A DNA stretch of 64,000 bases from Pelagerythrobacter rhizovicinus (GTDB lineage: Bacteria; Pseudomonadota; Alphaproteobacteria; Sphingomonadales; Sphingomonadaceae): contig NZ_SDPV01000002.1 of the NCBI RefSeq assembly GCF_004135625.1, positions 930,001-994,000 of the forward strand, in the 5' to 3' direction. The notes beneath the pieces were generated by a model that saw only the letters and a list, made by a program, of their open reading frames with translations, was not told where the DNA came from and searched no databases. This document shows, in pieces, positions 16,001-25,100 of this stretch (position 1 is its first letter; each line of letters begins with the position of its first letter). Both the position numbers and the translations under genes were made by a program.

Positions 16001-17383
16001 GGTAGCGGGGAGGCGGGCGAGGACACCGCCGTTCCCGGCACGGCCGTGACACAGGTCGAGAACGGTGCCGGCGAGGTGCAAGCGGTCACCGATGGCAGCG
16101 CGACGATCGAGGGCGCCTACGGGACGCTCGTCATCAATGCCGACGGTTCCTACAGCTACACGGCGAACGGCGACTCCGCCTCGATCGGACTGTCCGACGT
16201 GTTCACCTACACCATCTCGGATGGCACCAACTCGGTCGAGGCGACGCTCACGGTCGAGGGCGCGGGTGAACAGGTGGCCGACGATACGGCGCAGGCCGGG
16301 ATCGAGTACGAGTACGAGGTGACCGCGGGCGATCCGATGCCCGATGCGGTAGACTACGCGTGGACCGGAGTTCTGCTCGGCGCGCCGATCGGCACGAGCG
16401 GGGATCTCGTCAGCGACAGCTTCATCGTCGCTGCCGACACCACCCAGGACGTGACGCTCGCCGTGGATGCCGGAAGTCTCCTCGGCGTGGGCGGCGGCGT
16501 CACGGTCTTCGTCGAGATGCTGGACACGGCGAGCGGCACCTGGACCACCTACGCCAGCTACAGCGGCGGCCAGCTACTGAGCCTGCTGGGCAGTGGCGGC
16601 ACCGGTGACATCCTCGTTCCCGACGTTCCGGCGGGCGAGTACCGGGTCCGGGCCGACGTCGACTTCGGCCTGGTCGCGGTCGCCGGCGGCGTTAACATCG
16701 ACGTCACCTCGACGGTCACTCATCTCGACAGCTTCCTCGTCGGCCAGACTTTCCCGGCCGAAGGCGATCTGTTCGCGAACGACCTGCTCGGCGACGTGGA
16801 TCCGCCGCTGGCGATCTCGGCTGATGGGGTGACCTTCACTGAAGTAGCGAGCGGCACTCCGGTGACCATCCAGGGCACCTACGGCGCGCTGGAGGTCAAT
16901 GCCGACGGCACCTACACCTACACGCCCAACACGACGGCGCACCTGACCGAACCGGCGCTCGATACCTTCGAGTACCAGGTCACGCTGCCGTCGGGCGAGG
17001 TGGAAGAGGGCACGCTCGAGGTGACCGTCCAGCCCTCCGGCGCCGGGGTGCCCGACACCGATGCGGCGGCCTTCATGGGCATGTTCGCGGCCGAGGCGAT
17101 CCCGCTCGATCTGGCAGATATCGACGGCAGTGAGAACATCGCTGCGATCGGCGAGACCGGGTTCCCCGAGTTCGACCTGCTCGAAGGACGGGGCACGCTT
17201 GAGGAAGTCCTCGATCGCTATCTGTCGGGAAGTGGCGAGGATGCACCGATGGCTTCGGCCACGAAGCCGGCGGAAGAGATCGCGCTCGTACAGGCGGCCT
17301 CGGGTCCCGTGCAGGATCCGCTCGGGTATCTGAGCGCCGAGCAGAGGGACGAACTCGACGGCAATAATCTCTCGGTTGTCTAA
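13013..17383 (+). CDS. Secreted BapA-like adhesin with (Asp-Ala)82 stalk
   Basis: 1456 residues, very acidic. Residues 1-110 match the BapA-type N-terminal prefix domain (LQLERADIASLEREGDDLLI, LKSGEVIRIANFYG). Residues 111-143 are a hydrophobic Ala/Gly-rich segment, and residues 145-308 are 82 uninterrupted Asp-Ala dipeptides. The remainder is beta-sandwich modules: three VCBS-like repeats with GTLVINADGSYTYT-type signatures, one bacterial Ig-like domain (TGSGEVGATITVYAPDGT) and a probable C-terminal secretion signal. There is no classical signal peptide and no Cys, and I saw no RTX nonapeptides, all consistent with a type I substrate. The TolC, ABC and HlyD genes follow directly. Likely role: cell-surface adhesin or biofilm matrix protein, with the Asp-Ala tract as a polyanionic stalk. 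Confidence 0.85.
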   Translation: MAAEVYDKATGESRSVPLDSIDLSGPSVVKLQLERADIASLEREGDDLLIRLKSGEVIRIANFYGLTDYSEVVLEEADGSMWVARPGDGVQFYELGEVGDLFTQVAAGSAEASGAGAGVVLPLAGLLGAAGIAAAAGGGGGDDSDADADADADADADADADADADADADADADADADADADADADADADADADADADADADADADADADADADADADADADADADADADADADADADADADADADADADADADADADADADADADADADADADADADADADADADADADADADADADADADADADADAFDDTATVEFPLTVETTTDSESTTYVLAVGTFSEAYDFTVAAGAETDATFTLTADSLATVLSGVEFTLQREQPDGSYEDVASTSGGGLLDLLSLDVLADNQVQVTADDLPPGNYRVVYEGGGLLSLGITLTLDAEFNTTTVDGDPVNGNVLANDVDAGEAVLEIDTGDGSFAAVTDGLVVAGEYGTLVINADGSYTYTPNDEAVGVGETEVFTYRLVNPDGSSDTATLTINLVEADTTPPDAPTADVDDATGTTVTGSGEVGATITVYAPDGTTELGTGTVGADGTYSVTIPAQTNGEDLLVTATDAAGNESTPATAEAPDLTPPAALETALETDTGVDGDGITSDGTVGISGLEDGASWEYSTDGGTNWVAGTGTSFELAVGEYAAGEVQVRQTDAAGNTGPSAQLGAVTVAALLAVDDTATADLGTRDSVTQAPVADDNLQVLGLLDDGNATNSLAISVAEGTSGDVAIEVSQTSLLAVADAFNVEIYDAAGELVGVLTTGNDPLLGDVAGLGVLGVTSDNTLVANVTGLEPGDYTIVVRKGESTLGSLLDTDGNGLSLEELGEGGVVLGTENQALVLDAVETALNGEILPGLGLPLGTVVRNLLEPVLDTTTSLGAGELVEVLTDGLNSLGLGASLDAVLGAVTEALLSNTLTVIQDTSVTATVTEHSFSGVGTPVTGNVIDPDAAGSGEAGEDTAVPGTAVTQVENGAGEVQAVTDGSATIEGAYGTLVINADGSYSYTANGDSASIGLSDVFTYTISDGTNSVEATLTVEGAGEQVADDTAQAGIEYEYEVTAGDPMPDAVDYAWTGVLLGAPIGTSGDLVSDSFIVAADTTQDVTLAVDAGSLLGVGGGVTVFVEMLDTASGTWTTYASYSGGQLLSLLGSGGTGDILVPDVPAGEYRVRADVDFGLVAVAGGVNIDVTSTVTHLDSFLVGQTFPAEGDLFANDLLGDVDPPLAISADGVTFTEVASGTPVTIQGTYGALEVNADGTYTYTPNTTAHLTEPALDTFEYQVTLPSGEVEEGTLEVTVQPSGAGVPDTDAAAFMGMFAAEAIPLDLADIDGSENIAAIGETGFPEFDLLEGRGTLEEVLDRYLSGSGEDAPMASATKPAEEIALVQAASGPVQDPLGYLSAEQRDELDGNNLSVV
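13445..13936 (+). repeat. Tandem 6-bp repeat encoding 82 Asp-Ala dipeptides
   Basis: 492 bp of (GAY GCN)82 with no interruption at protein level. Codon choice varies irregularly (GAC/GAT and all four Ala codons), so the DNA is degenerate while the peptide is exactly periodic. Larger blocks recur (for example around 13480, 13590 and 13760), suggesting block duplication. All other frames are free of stops, which creates spurious antisense Ser-Ala ORFs. Confidence 0.97.
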
Positions 17384-17400
17384 TCGACTGTAATCTCACG

Positions 17401-17430
17401 GGGCTCGCGCCAGCTGGCGCGGGCCCTTGT
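17401..17430 (+). terminator. Strong hairpin after the adhesin gene
   Basis: GGGCTCGCGCCA and TGGCGCGGGCCC pair over about 12 bp with one G-U wobble, then TTGTCG follows. It starts 18 nt after the adhesin stop and 29 nt before the TolC start. With only a weak T tract it is more likely a partial terminator or mRNA-stabilising stem that makes adhesin transcript exceed exporter transcript. Confidence 0.6.
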
Positions 17431-17454
17431 CGTCGCGCTTACGAGTGAGAATGT

Positions 17455-18777
17455 GTGAAGTGTGATCGTGCGAAGCGGGGGAATGGGCGGCTTGTCGCAG
17501 TCGGATGGGCCTGCGGACTCTGTCTACCGTCGTACCTGGCGGCTTCACCTCCTGAAGGTCAGGCTCCGCTCATGATCGACCGTGCCGCGCGCGAGGCGGT
17601 CGCCTGGCACCCTTCGGTGGTCGAGGCGGAGGCGCGGCTGGATGCATCGGCCGAGGAGATAGACGTCGCGGAAGCCGGCTATCTGCCGCAGATCAATGCC
17701 GGCGTCGGTACGGGTTACGACAACATCGGCCAGAGCCGCTGGCGCCCCCGGGCCAATGTCTCGGTGTCGCAGATGCTCTACGACTTCGGAAAAGTGCGCA
17801 GCTCGGTCCAGTCCGCCGAGGCCGGCGTCGAGATAGGCGAGGCGCGGCTCCTGCTCGCGGTGGATGGGCTAATCCGCGACACCAGCTATTCGGTCATCGA
17901 GCTCCAGCGCACCGAAGCCCTGCGGCAGATCGCTCTCGACCAACTCGAAAGCGTGCGCGGCATCAGCGATCTCGTGCAGCACCGCTTCAATGAGGGCGCG
18001 GCGACCAAGGCCGACCTGCTGCAGGCCGACGCGCGCGTGCAGGCCGCCCAGGCGACGATCGAGGAGATCGAGGCCGAGCACTTGCGCTGGCAGACGACCC
18101 TCGCCCACCTGCTCGGACGCGGAGAAGCCCCCGCGGTGTCGTCGGAATTGCCTGAGGGCTTCATGCGGTCCTGCGCGCAAGGGGAGCCTGACTGGGAGGC
18201 GATCCCGGCGATCCGCGAAGTGCGGGCCGAGCGCGACCAGGCGCTCGCCGAACTGGAACGCAGCCGGGCCGAGAGCCTGCCCACGGTATCGCTCGGCGCC
18301 GGCGGGGCGACCGACATTCACGATCCCTTCGGAGGCCGCGAAGAGTACAACTTCGGGATCAACGTCTCGACCTCGCTCTACAACGGCGGGGCGAACAGGG
18401 CGCGCATCCGCGGCGCTTCCCACGCGCTGGGCGCCGCCGACGCGGCGGAAGCGCGCATCCGCAACGACGTGAGCCGCACGCTGAGCGAGGCGCAGCGCCA
18501 GGTGGCGAGCTTCGGCCGCGTGCTCGACACGCTCGCCTTCCGCGAGGCGAGCATGCGCGAGACCGGCAAGCTCTACCGCCTGCAATATCTGGAGATGGGC
18601 ACCAAGACGCTGGTCGACCTGCTCAACGCGGAGCAGGAGCTGCATCAGGTCCGCTTCGATCGCGCGAACACGCAGCACGACTTGCGCCGCCTGCAGATCG
18701 AATGCCTGGTCACCTCGGGAACCGCGCGCGAGGCCTTCGGGCTCGCCGGAACCGCGATCGGCGGAACGGTTCTGTGA
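17455..18777 (+). CDS. TolC-family outer-membrane channel of type I secretion
   Basis: 440 residues with a signal peptide (cleavage near YLAASP), paired coiled-coil repeats (EAEARLDASAEEIDVAEAGY, then RFNEGAATKADLLQADARVQ) and a LPQINAGVGTGYDN segment. These are typical of TolC/LapE/AggA outer-membrane factors that trimerise into a beta-barrel plus periplasmic tunnel. The start codon is GTG at 17455; the ATG at 17451 is out of frame and stops at once. The 3' end overlaps the ABC gene by 4 nt (GTGA), fixing it in one operon with the other two exporter components. Confidence 0.9.
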   Translation: MKCDRAKRGNGRLVAVGWACGLCLPSYLAASPPEGQAPLMIDRAAREAVAWHPSVVEAEARLDASAEEIDVAEAGYLPQINAGVGTGYDNIGQSRWRPRANVSVSQMLYDFGKVRSSVQSAEAGVEIGEARLLLAVDGLIRDTSYSVIELQRTEALRQIALDQLESVRGISDLVQHRFNEGAATKADLLQADARVQAAQATIEEIEAEHLRWQTTLAHLLGRGEAPAVSSELPEGFMRSCAQGEPDWEAIPAIREVRAERDQALAELERSRAESLPTVSLGAGGATDIHDPFGGREEYNFGINVSTSLYNGGANRARIRGASHALGAADAAEARIRNDVSRTLSEAQRQVASFGRVLDTLAFREASMRETGKLYRLQYLEMGTKTLVDLLNAEQELHQVRFDRANTQHDLRRLQIECLVTSGTAREAFGLAGTAIGGTVL

Positions 18778-20915
18778 CGGTCCAGGCAGCCCCGGACGCG
18801 GATTTCCGCGCGCAAGCCTGGATCGACGCCTTTCAGCAGGTCGCCCGCCAGTACGGCCTGCCCGTTTCCACCGAGACCGCGCGCCTTTCCGACCGCTGGC
18901 TGCACGAAAAAAGCGAGAAAGAGCGCATCCGGGCGCTCGCGCGGCACGCCGGATTGCAGGTCCACTTCGCCGACCCGGGGTCGCTGGCGCTGACGAGCTG
19001 GCGCCTGCCGATCATCGCGCGGATGCGCGGCGGCGATCTCGCCGTGATCACCGCCGTCGGAGCTTCCGGGGAGGTCAGCCTGGCCGTCGCCGGCGAAGCC
19101 GGCCTGCAGCAGCGCATGGAGCTGGCCGAGCTGGTCGAGGCCAGCGAGAGCTTCGTCGTTCCGCGCCCCGCCGGCGCCATCCCGGATGCGCGGGTCGATA
19201 CCTACATCCGCCCCTACGAGGAGCACTGGCTGCGGCGGATCCTGCTGAAGGACCGCCGCTCCTACGCCAGCGTCATCGTGGCCTCGCTGGTGACGAACTC
19301 GCTCGCGCTCGCCGGCGTGCTGTTTTCGATGCAGGTCTACGACCGCGTCGTGCCGGCGGAATCGTTCCCGACGCTCTACGTCCTGTTCATCGGCGTGTTG
19401 CTGGCGATCGGGTTCAGCTTCCTGCTGACCAAGCTGCGCACCAATATCATCGACGTGCTGGGGCGGCGGGCGGACCTGCGCATCTCGGACCGCGTGTTCG
19501 GCCATGCCCTGCGGGTGCGGAACAGCCACCGCCCCGCCTCCACCGGCACGTTTATCGCGCAGCTCCGCGATCTCGAACAGGTGCGCGAGCTGCTCACCTC
19601 GACGACCGTGGCCGCGATCGCCGATATCCCGTTCTTCATCCTGTTCCTGGCGGTGTTCTGGTTCATCGCCGGACCGCTGGCGCTGGTCCCGCTCGGCGCG
19701 ATGCTTCTGCTGCTGGTGCCCGGCTGGCTCGCCCAGCGGAAGCTGCGCGCCCACGCGACCGAAGCGATGCGCGAGTCGTCCCTGCGCAACGCGATGCTGG
19801 TGGAAGCCATTCAGCGGATCGAGGACGTGAAGACGCTCCAGGCCGAAGATCCGCTGCAGCAGCGGTGGAACCATTTCAACGCCGTGGCCGGCGAGGCGCA
19901 GCTCAAGCTCCGCAGCCTGACCAATGGACTGACCGCCTGGGCGCAGAACGTGCAGAACGCCGTCTACGCCACGATCGTGTTCTGCGGCGCCCCGATGGTG
20001 ATCGCGGGCGACATGACGACGGGCGCGCTCGTGGGCGCATCGATCCTGGGATCGAGGATGATGGCGCCGATCTCCCAGGTCACCCAGGTCCTGAACCGGC
20101 TGCAGCAGGCGAAAGTCGGCATCCAGGGTGTCGATCAGATCATGGCGCTGCCGGTCGACAATCCAGAACATGGGCAGCGCCTGCAGGTGCCGGCGATCAG
20201 GGGCGACTTCGCCCTTCGCTCGGCCGTCTTCACGTATGGCGACGCCAATGCGCCGCCTGCACTGAGCGTGGCGGAATTCGACATCGCGGCAGGTGAGAAG
20301 ATCGCGCTGCTGGGCCGGAACGGGGCCGGCAAGTCCACTCTGCTGCAAGGTCTGTCCGGGCTGCTCTCGCCGATTTCCGGAGAGGTCATGGTCGACGATC
20401 TCGCGCTGCACCAGATCGATCCCGCCGACGTGCGGCGCGACATCGGCTTGCTCAGCCAGAACAGCCGGCTGTTCCACGGCACTTTGCGCGACAACCTGAC
20501 CATGGGCGCACCCAACGCGTCCGACCAGGACATCGCCGCCATGCTGGAGATGGTCGGGGCCGACGACTTCGTGCGCCGCACGCAGGCCGGCCTCGATTAC
20601 ACGATCCAGGAAGGCGGGGTCGGCTTGTCGGGTGGCCAGACGCAGGCCCTGCTGCTCGCGCGTCTCCTGCTGCGCGAATCCTCGGTCGTTCTGCTCGACG
20701 AGCCCACTGCCTCGATGGACGAGGCAGCCGAGCGCCATTTCATCCAGCGCTTCGGTGAGTGGAGCAAGGACCGCACCGTGGTCATCGCGACCCACAGGAT
20801 GCGCGTACTCGAGCTCGTCGACCGGATCGTCGTCATCCACAACGGCAGGGTCAAGCTGGACCAGCCCAAGCAGGCGGCGCTCCTGACGATGCAGGGCAAG
20901 GGCAAGGCGGCATGA
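18774..20915 (+). CDS. Type I secretion ABC ATPase/permease, LapB-like
   Basis: 713 residues. Residues 1-130 form a C39-like domain without the catalytic Cys, as in LapB/HlyB-type exporters of non-processed adhesins. A six-helix ABC transmembrane domain follows, then the nucleotide-binding domain with Walker A GRNGAGKST (about 514-522), signature LSGGQ and Walker B VVLLDEP. It exports unfolded substrate through HlyD and TolC. The GTG start at 18774 is set by the 4-nt overlap with tolC; an upstream in-frame ATG at 18702 lies inside tolC and is not credible. Confidence 0.92.
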   Translation: MTVQAAPDADFRAQAWIDAFQQVARQYGLPVSTETARLSDRWLHEKSEKERIRALARHAGLQVHFADPGSLALTSWRLPIIARMRGGDLAVITAVGASGEVSLAVAGEAGLQQRMELAELVEASESFVVPRPAGAIPDARVDTYIRPYEEHWLRRILLKDRRSYASVIVASLVTNSLALAGVLFSMQVYDRVVPAESFPTLYVLFIGVLLAIGFSFLLTKLRTNIIDVLGRRADLRISDRVFGHALRVRNSHRPASTGTFIAQLRDLEQVRELLTSTTVAAIADIPFFILFLAVFWFIAGPLALVPLGAMLLLLVPGWLAQRKLRAHATEAMRESSLRNAMLVEAIQRIEDVKTLQAEDPLQQRWNHFNAVAGEAQLKLRSLTNGLTAWAQNVQNAVYATIVFCGAPMVIAGDMTTGALVGASILGSRMMAPISQVTQVLNRLQQAKVGIQGVDQIMALPVDNPEHGQRLQVPAIRGDFALRSAVFTYGDANAPPALSVAEFDIAAGEKIALLGRNGAGKSTLLQGLSGLLSPISGEVMVDDLALHQIDPADVRRDIGLLSQNSRLFHGTLRDNLTMGAPNASDQDIAAMLEMVGADDFVRRTQAGLDYTIQEGGVGLSGGQTQALLLARLLLRESSVVLLDEPTASMDEAAERHFIQRFGEWSKDRTVVIATHRMRVLELVDRIVVIHNGRVKLDQPKQAALLTMQGKGKAA

Positions 20916-22102
20916 CAGCGCAGGCGGTCACGAGCGAGGACTGGCTGTTCGGCGAGGAATCCGATCCGCGCCTCGCACTTTCCAGCCGTCTGGTGTGGAC
21001 CCTGTGCGGACTGTTTGCAGTCGCCGTCGCATGGGCATGGCTCGCCACGCTCGACGAAGTGGCGACAGGGAGCGGCCGTGTCGTGCCCACCACGCGCGAA
21101 CAAGTGATCGAATCGCTCGAAGGCGGCATTCTCTCCCAGCTGCACGTCAAACAGGACGATATCGTCGAGGCGGGCCAGGTCCTGGCGCAACTCGACCCCA
21201 CGCAGGCGAGCTCGACCTTCGAGGAGAGCGCCGCGAAATATCGCGCCGCGCTGGCGGCCTCGGCCCGGCTCCGTGCGGAAGTCAGCCTGGCCCCGCTCGC
21301 CTTCCCGGCCGAACTCGACGACTACCCCGAGCTCAAGGCGGCGGAATCGCGCCTCTACGAAACGCGCCGCAGCAGCCTGAACGAATCTGTACGGCTGATC
21401 GACCAGTCGATCGCGCTCATCCGGCGCGAAGTCGCCATTGGCGAGTCACTGATCGAAGTCGGCGCCGCCAGCAACGTTGAAGTGATCCGCCTGCGGCGCC
21501 AACTTGCAGAGCTGGAACTCAAAAAGGCGGACCTGCGCTCGCAATACCAGGTGGAGGCGCGGCAGCAGCTTTCCGAGGCGAACGAACAGGTCGAGGCGCT
21601 GGAGCCGGTCGTCCGCGGGCGGTCCGACACGGTGAACCGCCTGACACTCCGTTCGCCCGTCAAGGGAATCGTCAAGAGCATCGAGGTCTCGACGGTCGGC
21701 GGCGTCGTCCCGCCCAACGGCCGGCTGATGGAGATCATCCCGCTCGAGGATCAGCTCATGATCGAGGCACGCATGTCGCCGCGTGACATCGCCTTCATTC
21801 ACCCGGGGCAGCGGGCGACGGTGAAAGTCACCGCCTACGACTATTCGATCTACGGCGGCCTCGAAGGCGAAGTCGCGACGATCTCGCCCGACACGATCCA
21901 GGACGAGGTGAACCCCGAAGTCTATTACTACCGCGTCTTCATCCGCACGACGTCCAACGCCCTGGTCAACGATGCGGGCGAGCGTTTCCCGATCGTGCCC
22001 GGCATGATCACCACCGTCGACGTCCACACCGGGAGCAAGACGGTGCTGCAATACCTGATGAAGCCGATCAACCGGGCGCAGGAGGCGCTGCGCGAGAGGT
22101 GA
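20912..22102 (+). CDS. HlyD-family membrane fusion protein, LapC-like
   Basis: 396 residues. One N-terminal transmembrane helix (LVWTLCGLFAVAVAWAWLA) is followed by a lipoyl half-motif (LEGGILSQLHVKQDDIVEAG), a long periplasmic coiled coil (about residues 80-230), the second lipoyl half (LTLRSPVKGIVKSI) and a beta-barrel. It bridges the inner-membrane ABC protein and TolC. The start is fixed by the ATGA overlap with the ABC gene; the next gene starts 4 nt before its stop. The order TolC-ABC-HlyD with overlaps shows a dedicated exporter for the adjacent adhesin. Confidence 0.92.
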   Translation: MTAQAVTSEDWLFGEESDPRLALSSRLVWTLCGLFAVAVAWAWLATLDEVATGSGRVVPTTREQVIESLEGGILSQLHVKQDDIVEAGQVLAQLDPTQASSTFEESAAKYRAALAASARLRAEVSLAPLAFPAELDDYPELKAAESRLYETRRSSLNESVRLIDQSIALIRREVAIGESLIEVGAASNVEVIRLRRQLAELELKKADLRSQYQVEARQQLSEANEQVEALEPVVRGRSDTVNRLTLRSPVKGIVKSIEVSTVGGVVPPNGRLMEIIPLEDQLMIEARMSPRDIAFIHPGQRATVKVTAYDYSIYGGLEGEVATISPDTIQDEVNPEVYYYRVFIRTTSNALVNDAGERFPIVPGMITTVDVHTGSKTVLQYLMKPINRAQEALRER

Positions 22103-25100
22103 CGGACCGGCTGCAAGCCTGCTTGGAGCGCCTCCGCCCCTGCCTGGGGCAGGTCGCCTCCGTGCAGGTCGAAGGGCAAACGCGCACGGTCCTGTTCTTC
22201 TCCTTCACCGACGGAACCCGGCGCGCGGTGACCGTGACCGCAAGCGGGTCGACCGCCGAGGAGGCCTGGGAGGCCGGCACCGAGCGGATCGCGGCCAGCG
22301 GCGCGGCGGGTCGCTGGCTGCGCCTCGACTGGGCCGATGCGGTGGAGCGCCGGACATGGAGCGAACTCAAGGCTGCGCTGCGCACGATCAAACGCAACTA
22401 CTTCCGTCTCGGCATCTCGCTCGATCCCGGCTTCGAGCACGCGTTTCTGGAGACCGAGATCAACGCCAACGCCATGCTCTATGGCGGAAACCGTGACGCG
22501 GCGGCCGTCCTCAACGAGAAGAACTTCCGCATCTATGCCAGGAAGCGCCACGGGCTGGAGGACCTGGCGTTCGGCGACGACGATCCGGTGTGGCTGTTCA
22601 CGACCAGGGGCGCGTTCGTCGGCGACGATTTGGAGGTTCACGAGCTTTCGGGCGCGGGTCTCGACGCGGGCCGGCGCACGCTGAATGCTCTAAAGCCGGA
22701 GGACGTCGCGCAGCTCGTTCGGTCGGGCAGCGCCTATCTCGCGTCCCAGGTCCTGGAAGACGGGCGCTTCCATTACGGCTGGCATCCGTGCTTCGACCGC
22801 CCCATCCGGGCCTACAATGCGCTGCGCCATGCGAGCACGGTCTACGCCATGCTCGAAGCGTGGGAGGTCACGCGCGACGATGGCCTGGAGCAGGCGATCG
22901 GCCGCGCTCTCGCCTATCTGGCCGGGGAGCTGATCCGGCCTGCACCGCTGCCGTGCGGGCGGGAGGCGGCGTTCCTCGTGGATGTCGGGAACGAGATCAA
23001 GCTCGGCGGGAACGCCGTGGCAATCCTCGCACTGCTCAAGCATCACGCCCTGACAGGTGCCGCCGACAGCCTTGCTCTCGCCGAACGGCTGGGCGCCGGG
23101 ATCCTGCACATGCAGGACCCGGCAGCGGGATCGTTTTCCCACGTGCTCGCCTATCCCTCGCTGAGCGAGAAGGAGCGGTTCCGGATCATCTACTACGATG
23201 GCGAAGCGGCCTTCGCACTCATGCGCCTCTACGAGGCCACCGGGGACGAGCGCTGGCTGTCGGCGGTGGAGCGGGCGTTCGCGTACTTCATCGATCGGGA
23301 GCACTGGAAGGCGCACGACCACTGGCTCGGCTACGCCGTCAACGAGCTGACCCGCTACCGGCCGAAGGAGCGCTACTTCCGGTTCGGGCTCGACAACGTC
23401 CGCACCCATCTGCGCTTCGTCCTCGAGCGGATCACGACGTTCCCGACGCTGCTGGAGCTGATGACCGCGGCCGAGAGCATGGTCGCGCGGCTGCGCACCG
23501 ATCCCGCGCGGCGGCCCCTGCTTGACGGGATCGACCTGGCGCGGTTCTACCAAGCGCTCGATTTTCGCGCGCATTACCTGCTCAACGGCCACTTCTGGCC
23601 CGAGCTGGCGATGTTCTTCGCCCGGCCCGCGAAGATCGCCGGGAGCTTCTTCATCCGCCACCACGCCTTCCGCATCCGGATCGACGACGTGGAGCACTAC
23701 CTGTCGGGGCTCGTCGCCTATCGGCGCTACCTTCTTGCGCGCGATAGCAAGGACGGTGCCGTCCATCGCCCTCCCGCGGAGAAGGAGCGGCGTCACTGGA
23801 CCACGGCGGATGTCGAGAAGGCGACCGGAGGAGAGTGGCAGAGCCCCCCTCCTGGCGACTGGTCGACCAGCGGATTGTGCAGCTATCTCCCGGCATTCCG
23901 CGACGGAGACATGGTCGCGCTGCGCCCGTCCAAAGGGCGGCGCGGCGTGTCCGAACGCCACATTCCTCGCCTGGCGAACCGCACCGCAGCCTATATCGGC
24001 GAGGACCCCGCGCAACTCGAAGGCATTGGCGCGCCGGCTCTGCTTGTGAACGATGTCGAGACGGCAATTCTCGACCTGGGCGAGTACGCGCGCCGGAGGA
24101 TGACCGGAAAGATCGTCGCCGTCACCGGCAGCGCGGGAAAGACCTCGACAGTCGCAATCCTGGCGCACGCCTTGGAGGCCTACGGGCCTGTCGGAACGAC
24201 ACGCCACAATGCCAACCTGCCGCACGGGATCGCCTGGAATCTCGCCTCGATCCCATGGGACGTGCCGCATATCGCGCTGGAGTTGGCGATCGGGCGGATG
24301 GCGCAGAATTCGCGGCTGACCCGGCCGCACGTCGCGATCTTCACCAATATCCTCCCGGCGCATCTCGAGCACCACGGCGACCTCGCGACGATCGCGCGGC
24401 GCAAGAGCGCGATCTTCGACGGCATGCGCCCGGGGGGCGTGGCCGTTCTCAACCGCGAGATGGCGGAATGGGGGCGCGTCAACATGGCCGCCCGGAACCG
24501 CGGTCTGCGCGTCATCAACTATGGCCGGTCGGAGGAGTGCGACGTCAGACTGACCGAATACGAGGCCCATTCCGGTCGCGTCGAGGCGTGCGTCGCCGGA
24601 CGGCGCATGGCATTCGCGCTGGGTGCGGCCGGCGAGCACATGGCCCTGAATGCGCTGGCGGTGGTCGCAACGCTGGCGGCGCTCGGGCATGAGCTCGAGC
24701 CGGCCTTGTCCCGGCTGGCGACATTCGCGCCGCTCGAAGGACGCGGCCGGGAATTCGAAACCGAGATCGGGGGGTGCCGGGTGCTCGTGCTGGACGATGC
24801 CTATAACGCCAATCCCGGATCCATGGAGGCGGCTCTTGCGCTGCTCGGCGCCAAGAAGGGAGCAACCCGCCGCATCGCCGTCCTGGGAGAAATGGCAGAG
24901 CTAGGCGCAGATGCAGAACGGTATCACACGGACCTGGCTTCCATAGTGGCACGCGAGCCGATCGATCGCGTCTACACGCTTGGCCCCCTCTACGACCGGT
25001 TCCGCGCTGCGCTGCCCCCGCATTTCGGGATCACGCAGGCCACATCCCTCCAGAATGTAAAAGATTGTTTATTCAGCGAGGTGAAGGCCGGCGACGTTAT

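Noticed and set aside
18645-20840. 731-codon antisense ORF opposite the ABC exporter gene
   Set aside because: High-GC shadow frame; the plus strand encodes an unmistakable ABC ATPase with correct motifs.
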